Assembly: GCA_043818095.1 (NCBI GenBank)
Contig: JBDRGD010000064.1
Span: forward strand, 1 to 24,704
Direction of reading: 5' to 3'
Length of the DNA stretch: 24,704 nucleotides
Origin: JBDRGD01 sp043818095
GTDB lineage: Bacteria; Chloroflexota; Dehalococcoidia; Dehalococcoidales; RBG-16-60-22
Of this stretch, positions 1 to 7,405 are shown piece after piece. Position 1 is the first letter of the stretch. Every line of letters begins with the position of its first letter. The translations under genes and the position numbers were made by a program. The notes below the pieces were generated by a model, which saw only the letters and a program-made list of their open reading frames with translations, had not been told where the DNA came from and searched no databases.

Positions 1-198
1 ATCGAGGCGGCGGGGGCGAAAATTTTCCCCGGCGAGTGCGTGGCGAATCCCTCCGCGGGCAAGCCGCGTTTCTGGACGAACGTCGCCACCAACTCCGCCA
101 AGTACGCCATCGAGCTCCCTTCCGGGCCCACCTACCTGGGCGTGGTCTATACCGATACGCGGGGCTGCGTGGAAATCGCCACCCGACCCCGGAAGTAA
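1..198 (+). CDS. Aconitase X large (catalytic) subunit, C-terminal end only
   Basis: The frame is open from the first base and ends with TAA at 196-198; only the last 65 residues are in the window. The segment contains AKIFPGECVAN and TNVATNSAKYA, which match the C-terminal part of the aconitase X catalytic subunit (formerly DUF521). In that family the two-subunit enzymes dehydrate hydroxy acids using an iron-sulfur cluster. Known activities include cis-3-hydroxyproline dehydratase in bacteria and phosphomevalonate dehydratase in archaea. The identification is supported by the small subunit that follows 16 bases later. Which substrate this one uses cannot be told from the visible fragment. 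The 5' end lies outside the window. Confidence 0.85.
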   Translation: MEAAGAKIFPGECVANPSAGKPRFWTNVATNSAKYAIELPSGPTYLGVVYTDTRGCVEIATRPRK

Positions 199-214
199 TC
201 GAGGAGAACCCGGC

Positions 215-661
215 ATGAAGAACATGACCCTCAAGGGACGCGGCATCACCGGCGGCATCGCCGAGGGCGAGGCGCTGGTAACGGGAGAGGCTTTCTCCTT
301 CGCCCACGGACTGGACCCGGTGACCGGGGAGCTGACCGACGCGGAAATCCGCGACTGGGTGGGGCAAAACGCGAAAGGTAAAGTCTTAGTCTTCCCCTAC
401 GGCAAGGGTTCCTCGCTGGGGGGCCTTTACATCTGTCAGGCGGCAAACCGAGGCAACGCCCCGGCGGCGGTAATTAACGTGAAGACCGACCCCGTGATTG
501 CGGTGGGGTTTCTCCTGTGCGGGATTCTTTACCAGCAGCGGATACCCGTCGTGGACAGCCTGGAAAAGAACCCCATCGAGGCTATCCGCACGGGCGACCG
601 CATCCGGGTGGACGCAGACCGGGGCACCGTGGAAATCATTGAGCCCACCACTCCCGGCTAA
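215..661 (+). CDS. Aconitase X small (swivel) subunit, DUF126 family
   Basis: This is a 148-residue protein of the usual size for the separate aconitase X swivel subunit. It shows the GKGSSLGG loop with the conserved serine region (about residues 64-71) and the NVKTDPVIAVGFLL segment typical of the family. A GAGGAG ribosome site lies at 203-208. The swivel domain packs against the catalytic subunit and contributes to the active site of a hydroxy-acid dehydratase. The gene follows the large subunit by 16 bases and is surely co-translated with it. Its TAA stop overlaps the stop of the convergent ABC gene by four bases (658-661), so no terminator can fit between them. Family assignment is firm; the substrate is unknown. 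Confidence 0.88.
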   Translation: MKNMTLKGRGITGGIAEGEALVTGEAFSFAHGLDPVTGELTDAEIRDWVGQNAKGKVLVFPYGKGSSLGGLYICQAANRGNAPAAVINVKTDPVIAVGFLLCGILYQQRIPVVDSLEKNPIEAIRTGDRIRVDADRGTVEIIEPTTPG

Positions 662-2580
662 ACCTGCGGCGCATTCGCCGTTTCCCGCTGCTCGATGAGC
701 GCGATGAAGACGTCCTCCATGGAAAAGGGTATGCGGTTAATGCCGCGCACGGTCACGCCGCCTTCCGTCAGGAGGCGCCGGATTTCTTCGGCGGCCTTCT
801 CCGCGTCATCAACGATGACGTGCACGCTGCTGCCGAACAGGCTGACCTGCTGGAAGCGGGGCTGCGCCGTCAGCAGGGACATGGTCTTGCCGTAGGTATC
901 CGTGGCCACCTCGACGAGCTCCCCGTCGATGTCTTTTTTCAGCTTCTCGGGGCTGCCCAGCGCAATCAGCTTGCCCTGGTACATCAGCCCCAGGCGGTGG
1001 CAGTGCTCCGCCTCGTCCATGTAGTGGGTGGTAATGAAGATGGTGGTGCCCCGCCCGGAGACCTCCTGTATCAGTTCCCAGAAGGCACGGCGGGAAAGGG
1101 GGTCGACGCCGGCCGTCGGCTCATCCAGGAAAATGACCTCCGGGCCGTGCATGACGGTGCTGCCCAGCGCCAGCCGCTGTTTCCACCCCCCGGCCAGGTC
1201 CCGCGTCATCGTTTTTTCCTTGCCTTCCAGGCCCGCCATTTTCAGAACCCACTGCTTTCTTTCCGCCCGTTCCTTTTCGTTGAGACCGTAGAGACTGCCG
1301 TAGAAATTGATGTTCTCCTCCACGGTAAGGTCCGTGAAGAGGGAAAATTTCTGGGACATGTAGCCGATTCTTTCCTGGGCCCGGTCCGCACCGGATGACA
1401 TGTCGCGCCCCAGCACGCGGGCGCTGCCCGAGTTCGGCGCCAGCAGGCCGGTAATCATGCGGATGGTGGTCGTCTTTCCCGACCCGTTGGGGCCGAGCAG
1501 TCCGAAGATTTCGCCGCGCCGGACTTCAAAGCTCACCCCGTCCACCGCGGTAAACTCCCCGAACCGGCGCGTCAGGTCGGAGACCACAATAGCGACGGCG
1601 TCCTCCTGCGGGACGGCCGCCTCTCCCGGACTCAATGCCAGCGCCGCCGGCTTTTCCTCCCGTCCGGCGAGCCGGGCGACGAAGACGTCCTCCAGGCTGG
1701 GCACAATCGACCTGATGTCCGTCACGGTAACGCCCTGCCCTGCCAGCAGACGGCGGATTTCCGGTTCCTGTTTCGCCGCCGTCTTCACCATGACGTGCAG
1801 CGTATCGCCGAAGACCTGGAAATCCCCCGCGAAGGGCGTCCCCAGTAATGCCGCCGTCGCCTGCCGCACCGGCGTCGCCCGGACCTCCAGAAGCTCACCG
1901 GGAAACGCCTTCCGGAGCTCCCGGGGGGTATCTACGGCGATGAATTCCCCGCGGTGCATCAGGGCGATGCGGTTGAACCGCTCCGCCTCGTCCAGGTAGG
2001 GGGTGGAGACCAGCACGGTAATCCCCCGCGCCAGGAACCCGGCGATAATCCCCCAGAAGTCCCGCCGGGATACCGGGTCCACGCCGGTGGTGGGTTCATC
2101 CAGGAAAATAACCTGCGGCTCATGAATCAGCGCGCAGGCAAGGGCCAGCTTCTTCTGCATCCCGCCGGAAAGGTGCTCCGTCCAGCGCTTGCGGAAAGGC
2201 TCCAGCCGGCAGAAATCCAGCAGCTCTTTCTTGCGCGCCTCCGCCACTTCCCGCGGCAGGTTGCGCAGTCGCGCGAAGAAGTCCAGGTTTTCCTCCACGG
2301 TGAGGGTGGGGTAGAGGTTAAAGCGCTCGGACATGTAGCCGATGTTGCCCCTGACTTCCCCCGCCTGCGTGACCGTGTCCTTGCCCAGAATGCGGGCCTC
2401 GCCGGCGGTGGGCAGGCTCAGGGTGCACAGCATCCGGAGAGTGGTGGTCTTACCGGCGCCGTCCGCCCCCACCAGCCCGAAGATTTCCCCCGGCGCCACG
2501 CTCAGGTCGATGCCCCTGACAGCGAGGACGCTCTCATACTGCTTTTGCAGTCCCCTGGCTTCAATCGCGGGCGTGACCAT
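658..2580 (-). CDS. ABC transporter protein with two fused ATP-binding domains, YbhF type
   Basis: This 640-residue protein has two complete nucleotide-binding domains and no membrane segments. Domain 1 has Walker A GADGAGKTT (38-46), signature LSGGM (137-141) and Walker B VIFLDEP (157-163). Its switch-loop histidine is replaced by proline (STPY, residue 194). Domain 2 has GPNGSGKTT (363-371), a variant signature LAGGW (462-466), VIFLDEP (482-488) and a normal His519. This resembles YbhF-type ATPases, which power ABC-2 exporters together with a membrane-fusion protein and two permeases. The membrane-fusion gene lies 9 bases upstream. No permease gene follows, because the convergent aconitase X gene begins immediately. 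Domain 1 is therefore possibly the less active site. Export cargo is unknown. Confidence 0.9.
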   Translation of the reverse strand: MVTPAIEARGLQKQYESVLAVRGIDLSVAPGEIFGLVGADGAGKTTTLRMLCTLSLPTAGEARILGKDTVTQAGEVRGNIGYMSERFNLYPTLTVEENLDFFARLRNLPREVAEARKKELLDFCRLEPFRKRWTEHLSGGMQKKLALACALIHEPQVIFLDEPTTGVDPVSRRDFWGIIAGFLARGITVLVSTPYLDEAERFNRIALMHRGEFIAVDTPRELRKAFPGELLEVRATPVRQATAALLGTPFAGDFQVFGDTLHVMVKTAAKQEPEIRRLLAGQGVTVTDIRSIVPSLEDVFVARLAGREEKPAALALSPGEAAVPQEDAVAIVVSDLTRRFGEFTAVDGVSFEVRRGEIFGLLGPNGSGKTTTIRMITGLLAPNSGSARVLGRDMSSGADRAQERIGYMSQKFSLFTDLTVEENINFYGSLYGLNEKERAERKQWVLKMAGLEGKEKTMTRDLAGGWKQRLALGSTVMHGPEVIFLDEPTAGVDPLSRRAFWELIQEVSGRGTTIFITTHYMDEAEHCHRLGLMYQGKLIALGSPEKLKKDIDGELVEVATDTYGKTMSLLTAQPRFQQVSLFGSSVHVIVDDAEKAAEEIRRLLTEGGVTVRGINRIPFSMEDVFIALIEQRETANAPQV

Positions 2581-2589
2581 GAACGCTCC

Positions 2590-3828
2590 TTATTGCCCGG
2601 CGGTCAGGATGCGGGCGTCCGCCGGCATCCCCGGCTTCAGCTTCTGCTCCGGGTTCGGCAGGCTGACCTTCACGGCGAAGACCGTCTTCTCCCGCTCTTC
2701 TTTCAACTGGACGTTTTTCGGGGTGAAAAGCGCCTGCGGGGCGATATAGGTCACCCTGCCCCGGAACTCCTCACCGGGGTAGGAGTCCACGGAGACGACG
2801 ACCTCCTCTCCCAGCTTCACCAGCCCTATCCGGCTCTCCGGCACGTAGGCGGTGAGGGTCACCTCGGACAGGTCCGTAATGACCAGCAGCGGCGCCCCGG
2901 GAGCGGCGATTTCCCCCACCTCGGCGAAACGCCCCGCCACCATGCCGGCCAGCGGGCTGCTCACCGAAAGCTTCGTCATCTGGACATCGAGCACGCCCAG
3001 CGCCGCGCGGGCCTGCTCCAGCTGCTGCTGCGCCACCGCCACCGCGGCCTCCGCCGTTTTCAGGGCGGCCTGCGCCCGGTCTACAGCGGCGTTAATCTCC
3101 TGGGGATTTTCCCGGATAGCCTGCAGGTTCTCCAGGACCATTTGGGCGCTGTCATACCGCTGCCGGGCGGCGGGCAGGGTCCAGGACTGCGCCAGCTGCT
3201 GCTGGTAGGCCAGGTTGCTCTCCGCCGCCTGCAACTCTCCCTCCGCCGGGTAAAGCTCCCGGTTTATCGTGTAGCTGCTTACCAGGCCCTGCGCCTGGAA
3301 AAGCTCCAGGTTGTCCACGACCTTCCGGGCGGTATCACGCCTGATTTCCGCAAGCTCCACCGGGTAGACGGCGTCCAGCTCCTGCGCCCGCGCCAGGTTC
3401 AGGGAAGCCTGAGCTACCTCCGCCTCGGCGGCGATAATCCGGGCGTCTAGTTCCAGCGGGTTCTGCTGCACGTCCAGCGCGTTTTCCGCCGCGGTCTGCG
3501 CCCCGTCCCGGGAGACCGCCGCCTGCTGCGCCGCCGCTTCCGCCAGCGCCACGGCGGCCTGCGCCTGCTGCCGCTGCGCCTTCAGCAGGGCGTCATCGAT
3601 ACGGACCAGCACCGCGCCCGCGGCCACGCTGTCGCCCTCGTCGACCGTTATCCCGGCAATGCGCCCCCCCACCTCCAGCGCCACGGTCACGTCCCTGGCT
3701 TCGATAAAACCGGAGGTGACGATTTCCACCGAGGAGTTCCGTGCGGGTGCCGCCACTCCCCACCAGATGACCACGACAAGCACGATGATAACCAACGCCC
3801 CGGCGATGATACGGCGCTTGCTCTTCAT
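2590..3828 (-). CDS. HlyD-family membrane-fusion (periplasmic adaptor) protein, YbhG type
   Basis: This is a 412-residue protein with a single N-terminal membrane segment (about residues 7-26). A split biotinyl-lipoyl domain follows (VTVALEVGGRIAGITVDEGD, about 47-66), then a long alanine- and glutamine-rich alpha-hairpin (about 75-290). It ends with a beta-barrel region containing VVVSVDSYPGEEFRGRVTYI. These are the hallmarks of adaptor proteins that link an inner-membrane ABC exporter to the outside. The ATPase gene starts 9 bases downstream on the same strand, so the two form an operon. The start ATG at 3828 is preceded by a GGGAGG ribosome site. The usual regulator of such operons, a TetR protein, survives only as a divergent remnant. 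Confidence 0.88.
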   Translation of the reverse strand: MKSKRRIIAGALVIIVLVVVIWWGVAAPARNSSVEIVTSGFIEARDVTVALEVGGRIAGITVDEGDSVAAGAVLVRIDDALLKAQRQQAQAAVALAEAAAQQAAVSRDGAQTAAENALDVQQNPLELDARIIAAEAEVAQASLNLARAQELDAVYPVELAEIRRDTARKVVDNLELFQAQGLVSSYTINRELYPAEGELQAAESNLAYQQQLAQSWTLPAARQRYDSAQMVLENLQAIRENPQEINAAVDRAQAALKTAEAAVAVAQQQLEQARAALGVLDVQMTKLSVSSPLAGMVAGRFAEVGEIAAPGAPLLVITDLSEVTLTAYVPESRIGLVKLGEEVVVSVDSYPGEEFRGRVTYIAPQALFTPKNVQLKEEREKTVFAVKVSLPNPEQKLKPGMPADARILTAGQ

Positions 3829-3847
3829 GTCAGCCTCCCTGCGATGT

Positions 3848-4054
3848 AATCATTGCATTCTTTACGGTTTTAAAAAGGTCAACCTGAATGAAACTGCCCG
3901 GAAGGCTGACGTCTCTCAGGTCACCATTTATCATCATTTCGGCAGCAAAGAACGCCTTGTGCGGGACGGTATCCGTTCCTTTTCTATAGCATTATGGAAC
4001 AATTCCGGGCAATCAGCAACCGCGGCCTGCCATCACCTACAGGCTCAATGGTTG
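3848..4054 (+). pseudogene. Remnant of a TetR-family regulator (helix-turn-helix part)
   Basis: Reading from about 3848 the frame gives GFKKVNLNETARKADVSQ and then VTIYHHFGSKERLVRDGI, a clear TetR-type DNA-binding domain. The first helix of the domain is missing and there is no sensible start codon; the reading frame runs backwards into the HlyD promoter. After about 3985 similarity continues in another frame (MEQFRAISNRGLPSP from 3994, like the post-HTH helix of TetR proteins), which implies a frameshift. The ligand-binding domain is absent. The remnant is divergent to the exporter operon, where an autoregulating TetR gene would normally sit. It occupies most of the 345-base gap between the HlyD and pilin-like genes. 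Confidence 0.75.
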
Positions 4055-4146
4055 AGTCTGGCTTCGCCGGGGTCACCCTACTTTCGTCCCATGTTTGGGA
4101 GTTAACCCACAGGGAAAACAGTGCTTCCCTTGATGACTTGCCCGCC

Positions 4147-4182
4147 GTAAAACCGTAAGCTGTAAACAGTCAGAGGTTTTAC
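4147..4182 (+). promoter_or_regulatory. Inverted repeat covering the ribosome site of the pilin-like gene
   Basis: GTAAAACC at 4147-4154 is matched by GGTTTTAC at 4175-4182, separated by 20 bases and ending one base before the ATG at 4184. The likely ribosome site AGAGG (4172-4176) overlaps the right arm. In RNA the two arms can pair and partly hide the site; in DNA the repeat could be an operator. Which applies is not known. Confidence 0.4.
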
Positions 4183-4183
4183 T

Positions 4184-4540
4184 ATGCGGGGTAAAGGATT
4201 CAGCTTATTAGTGGAAGCGTGCGTGATGTTTGCCATCATGGGCTCCCTCAGCGCCGCGGCGACTCCCTACGTGGGGACGCTGACGACGAGAGGGAAGGTT
4301 GAAGCCAGCGAACTCGAATACCACAACGTCCAGACCGCGGTAACGGCGATGCTTTCGGAAAGCGACACCCATACCCTGATTGCCGTGGGGCCCACCGACG
4401 ATATGAACCTGGTTCGCACCACGGACCAGCCGCCGCTGGTCCTGAGCGATTACCTGCTGGGGCACAAGGGAATCCACGTCCGTTCGAGCTCCCGCTATAC
4501 CTTCACCGCCTCCGGCACCGTCATCCCGGATTTCCCTTAG
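4184..4540 (+). CDS. Type IV pilin-like protein with N-terminal methylation-type motif
   Basis: This 118-residue protein begins with MRGKG followed by FSLLVEACVMFAIMGSLSAA, a prepilin-like leader, cleavage site (G5/F6) and hydrophobic helix. After that come a helix (ELEYHNVQTAVTAML) and a C-terminal YTFTASGTVIP strand. These resemble short pilin-like proteins I know from Chloroflexi (pattern NIQTAVDAMM ... YTVDADGTV). The conserved glutamate normally at mature position +5 sits at +6 because of one extra residue. That may alter assembly or mean the protein is only anchored. No pilus assembly genes are nearby, so it is an isolated gene. Function in a pilus or secretion pseudopilus is inferred. 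Confidence 0.6.
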   Translation: MRGKGFSLLVEACVMFAIMGSLSAAATPYVGTLTTRGKVEASELEYHNVQTAVTAMLSESDTHTLIAVGPTDDMNLVRTTDQPPLVLSDYLLGHKGIHVRSSSRYTFTASGTVIPDFP

Positions 4541-4596
4541 CCCCCTGTTTTACACCCTCCCGGCCCTTAGCAATCACCTTACCCGTACCCCGTAAC

Positions 4597-4626
4597 TTGA
4601 ATTTGATTTTCCCCTCGTGCTAATAT
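4597..4626 (+). promoter_or_regulatory. Sigma-70-type promoter of the FrhB/CoA-transferase operon
   Basis: The -35 box TTGAAT (4597-4602) and -10 box TAATAT (4621-4626) are separated by 18 bases. They stand about 50 bases before the ATG at 4676. This is the only good promoter seen upstream of the closely packed genes that run to 12483. Confidence 0.55.
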
Positions 4627-4675
4627 TTAACGGTTTCCCAATCCCGGCCAATTCTGTCTGTTCAGGGGGTAACGC

Positions 4676-5860
4676 ATGACCGGTTTTGACAGGTTGAATA
4701 AAGAGGTAGTAAGTATCGGTCTGTGCACGGACTGCGGCACGTGCGCCGGTGTCTGTCCCGGGAAATGCCTGGAGATGGACTACCGCCTGGAAGAGCCGCA
4801 ACTGGTGAAGAAATGCCTGCCGGACTGTCAGGTCTGCTGGCAGGTCTGCCCCGGCAAGGACATCCCCATGCTCGACCTCGAGCGGATGCTCTTCGGTCGT
4901 GAGCGGGGCGCCGACGAGATGCTCCTCGGCATCGGGGAGACCTACTCCAAGTGCCACGCGGCGGACCCGGAGGTAAGGGGCCAGGCCGGCGGCGGGGGCA
5001 TGATTTCCGCCCTGCTGATTTACGCCCTGGAGAACGACCTGATCGACGGGGCGGTGGTGGTCACGATGAGCAAAAAACAGCCCTGGGTGGCGGCGCCGAG
5101 CATCGCCACCAGCCGCGCCGGGGTCATCGCGGCGGCCCAGGCCAAGGAGACGGTCGTCCCGGTCAATGAGATACTCGGCGAAGCCGTGGGCCGCGGGCTC
5201 TCCCGGCTGGCGGTAGTCGGCCTGCCCTGCCACATCCACGGTATCCGCAAGGCACAGATGCTGGGCGAGCCGGATTGGGCGCGCGACAAGATAAAATACC
5301 TCATCGGCCTTTTCTGCGGGTCGAACTACACCGCCCGCGCCACGGAGCACATCATCGGTGAGTGGGCGGAGTTGAAGCTGCCGGAAGTCGCCAAAGTGGA
5401 ATACCGCGCCGGCGAGTATCCCGGCCAACTCACCCTGACCACCAAAAAGGGCGAGGTCATCGTCATCCCCCGGCGGGCGCAGCGCAATTCCCAGCAGGCT
5501 CACGAGCACGACCGCTGCGTGGTCTGCTACGACTACTCTAACGAGCTGGCGGACATCTCCGTGGGCGACTGCTACGGGCTGGAGATGACGGAGGGTGTCC
5601 CCGGGCAGTCCACCGCCATCGTGCGCACGGAGGCCGGCATGAGCCTCTACGAAGGCGCGGCGGACAAGGAATACATCCACCTGGAGCCGATGGATATGGA
5701 GGACTTCTTCCGGGGCGGCTTCGAATTGAAGAAGCACGGCGGGGCCTACCACATCGCGGAGCGCCGCCGGTACGGCTTGCCTTATCCGGATTTTCACCTC
5801 CCCATGGACTACCGCTCCCTGCCCCGTGAAATCAACATGTATCACCCCCTCATCAGCTAG
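4676..5860 (+). CDS. FrhB-family iron-sulfur flavoprotein (F420 hydrogenase/dehydrogenase beta-subunit-like), paralogue 1
   Basis: This is a 394-residue protein. The N-terminus carries two ferredoxin-like cysteine sets: C17, C20, C23 and C27 (CTDCGTCAGVCP), and C47, C51, C54 and C58. The central and C-terminal parts are the FrhB N and C domains. Four more cysteines, C185 (GLPCH), C214 (LFCG), C281 and C284 (CVVCYDY), sit where the FrhB family ligates a further [4Fe-4S] cluster next to the flavin; ADISVGD follows. Family members move electrons between iron-sulfur centres, FAD and a partner such as F420 or an acyl-CoA reductase. It is the first gene of the operon and is followed 40 bases later by a diverged copy. 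Its electron donor and acceptor are unknown. Confidence 0.85.
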   Translation: MTGFDRLNKEVVSIGLCTDCGTCAGVCPGKCLEMDYRLEEPQLVKKCLPDCQVCWQVCPGKDIPMLDLERMLFGRERGADEMLLGIGETYSKCHAADPEVRGQAGGGGMISALLIYALENDLIDGAVVVTMSKKQPWVAAPSIATSRAGVIAAAQAKETVVPVNEILGEAVGRGLSRLAVVGLPCHIHGIRKAQMLGEPDWARDKIKYLIGLFCGSNYTARATEHIIGEWAELKLPEVAKVEYRAGEYPGQLTLTTKKGEVIVIPRRAQRNSQQAHEHDRCVVCYDYSNELADISVGDCYGLEMTEGVPGQSTAIVRTEAGMSLYEGAADKEYIHLEPMDMEDFFRGGFELKKHGGAYHIAERRRYGLPYPDFHLPMDYRSLPREINMYHPLIS

Positions 5861-5900
5861 GCACGGGGCGGCAGCGGCACCGTATTAGAAGGAGAGGAAA

Positions 5901-7097
5901 ATGGCAGGATTTGATAAGCTCTGGAAGGAAGTCATCGGGGTGGGGCTGTGCATCGATTGCGGGACCTGCGTGGGGGTCTGCCCCAGCAAGGCAATCGAGA
6001 TGGACTACGAGACGGAAGAGCCGCGCAGCATCGGTAAATGCCCCGCCCGCTGCGAGCTTTGCTACCAGGTCTGCCCGGGACAGAATATCCCCATCCCCGA
6101 CCTTGAGCGCAAGATTTTCGGGCGGGAGCGGAACAAAGAGGAAGAGTGGGTCGGCATCAGCCAGGACTTCGTCATCGGCTGCTCCACGGACCCGCTGCTC
6201 CGCATCGGGGGCTCCAGCGGCGGTCTTATCTCTGCGCTGCTGGTCTATGCCCTGGAAAAAGGCGTCATCGATGCCGCCCTGGTTACCGGCAACCGCCAGG
6301 ACAAGCCGTGGAGGGTGATTCCCCGGCTGGTGACCAATCGCCAGGAGGTCATGGAGACCTCGCAGTCGAAGCTGAGCCCCGTCCCCAACATCTCCCTCCT
6401 CGCCGAGGCGCTGGACCGCGGCTACAAGAAGCTGGGCATCGTGGGGCTGCCGCACCACGTCCACGGCGTGCGCAAGATGCAGCTCATCGGCATGCCCAAG
6501 AAGGCGGTGGAAAGCATCCAGTTCATCATCGGCCTGTGCCACGGCACGGACCACTATTTCCAGGCGGCGGAGCACATCGTGGAAGAGCTGGCGCGGGTGC
6601 CCCTGGAGGAGGTCAGCAAGGTCAGGATAAGGAACGGCCATTATCCGGGCCTGTACACCATCTTCACCAAGGACGGACGGCGGGTGGTCCTGCCGGACGC
6701 GGCGCGCCGGGCGCATTCCTTCGCCTTCCGCAAGTATCGCGACGCGCTCTCCTCCGACTACTCGTCGGAGCTTGCCGATGTCTCCATGGGGGACTTCTTC
6801 TCCCCGCAGATGGTGGAGGGTTCCCCCGGCTACACTATCGCCGCCATCCGGACGGACGTCGGCAAAAAGCTGCTCGCCGACGCCGAGGCGGCGGGCTACA
6901 TCGAGACCAAGCCGAGCAACAAGGACCCGTTCGTCTGGGGCGGTTTCGAGACCAAGAAGCACGGCGGCCTCTACCACATGCTGGAGCGTAAGCGCCACGG
7001 CTGGCCCGTGCCAGACCTGCACCGGCCCGTCGATTACCCCGAGCCGGAGCCCCGCAACCTGGGGTTGCGCGTCGGGAAGGTGCATCCGCACTACTAG
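5901..7097 (+). CDS. FrhB-family protein, paralogue 2, lacking the C-terminal cluster cysteines
   Basis: This 398-residue protein aligns with the preceding gene without a gap over the first 300 residues. It keeps both N-terminal cysteine sets (C17, C20, C23, C27; C47, C51, C54, C58). The four cysteines of the C-terminal site are gone: 185 is His (GLPHH), 214 is His with a Cys at 213 (GLCHG), 281 is Asp and 284 is Ser (DALSSDY). The surrounding fold motifs such as ADVSMGD remain. It therefore probably lacks one of the clusters of paralogue 1 and may act as a partner subunit or a specialised enzyme. The ribosome site GGAGAGG lies about 5 bases before the ATG. The pair looks like an old tandem duplication. 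Confidence 0.83.
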   Translation: MAGFDKLWKEVIGVGLCIDCGTCVGVCPSKAIEMDYETEEPRSIGKCPARCELCYQVCPGQNIPIPDLERKIFGRERNKEEEWVGISQDFVIGCSTDPLLRIGGSSGGLISALLVYALEKGVIDAALVTGNRQDKPWRVIPRLVTNRQEVMETSQSKLSPVPNISLLAEALDRGYKKLGIVGLPHHVHGVRKMQLIGMPKKAVESIQFIIGLCHGTDHYFQAAEHIVEELARVPLEEVSKVRIRNGHYPGLYTIFTKDGRRVVLPDAARRAHSFAFRKYRDALSSDYSSELADVSMGDFFSPQMVEGSPGYTIAAIRTDVGKKLLADAEAAGYIETKPSNKDPFVWGGFETKKHGGLYHMLERKRHGWPVPDLHRPVDYPEPEPRNLGLRVGKVHPHY

Positions 7098-7124
7098 CGG
7101 TGGGTGCCGGGTAGAAAACGATAA

Positions 7125-7158
7125 TGCCTGCGGGAGCGGTTTTCTCCCCCCGCGGGCA
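7125..7158 (+). other. Stem-loop inside the operon
   Basis: TGCCTGCGGG at 7125-7134 pairs with CCCGCGGGCA at 7149-7158 (one G-U pair), enclosing a 14-base loop. There is no run of T after it, so it does not look like a terminator. It could stabilise or separate parts of the operon transcript between the FrhB pair and the zinc-ribbon gene. Confidence 0.4.
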
Positions 7159-7195
7159 ATCGGGTAAAGATGTTCCTTGAGAAGGAGACCGGAAG

Positions 7196-7387
7196 ATGGC
7201 AAACGAGCGTAAAGAAATAAAATGCCCCTGGTGCGGGCAGGCTGTCCCCGCGCCGGAGGTTAAGCTCAGCGCGAAAAAGAGCGACCACGCTGACGTCACG
7301 GAAAGGCGCTGTCCCAAGTGCGGGCGGATACTGGCCGCCTATATCGAGAACGAGGGCGATTTTCTGCCCCGGATACGCACGTTTTAG
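7196..7387 (+). CDS. Small zinc-ribbon protein
   Basis: This 63-residue protein has two CxxC knuckles, C10-C13 (CPWC) and C39-C42 (CPKC), spaced as in a zinc ribbon, and an acidic-aromatic tail. It has a good AAGGAG ribosome site (7181-7186). Only 18 bases separate it from the dehydratase gene, so it belongs to the operon. Such small ribbons can be rubredoxin-like metal proteins or protein-interaction modules. Two CxxC pairs would also suit an iron site, but the residues around them are zinc-ribbon-like. I do not recognise a specific family and no function can be assigned. Confidence 0.7.
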   Translation: MANERKEIKCPWCGQAVPAPEVKLSAKKSDHADVTERRCPKCGRILAAYIENEGDFLPRIRTF

Positions 7388-7405
7388 CGATGTGAAGGAG
7401 GTCAC

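Noticed and set aside
7125..7158. Hairpin considered as a terminator splitting the operon
   Set aside because: No T-run follows, and no promoter is seen before the next gene at 7196.
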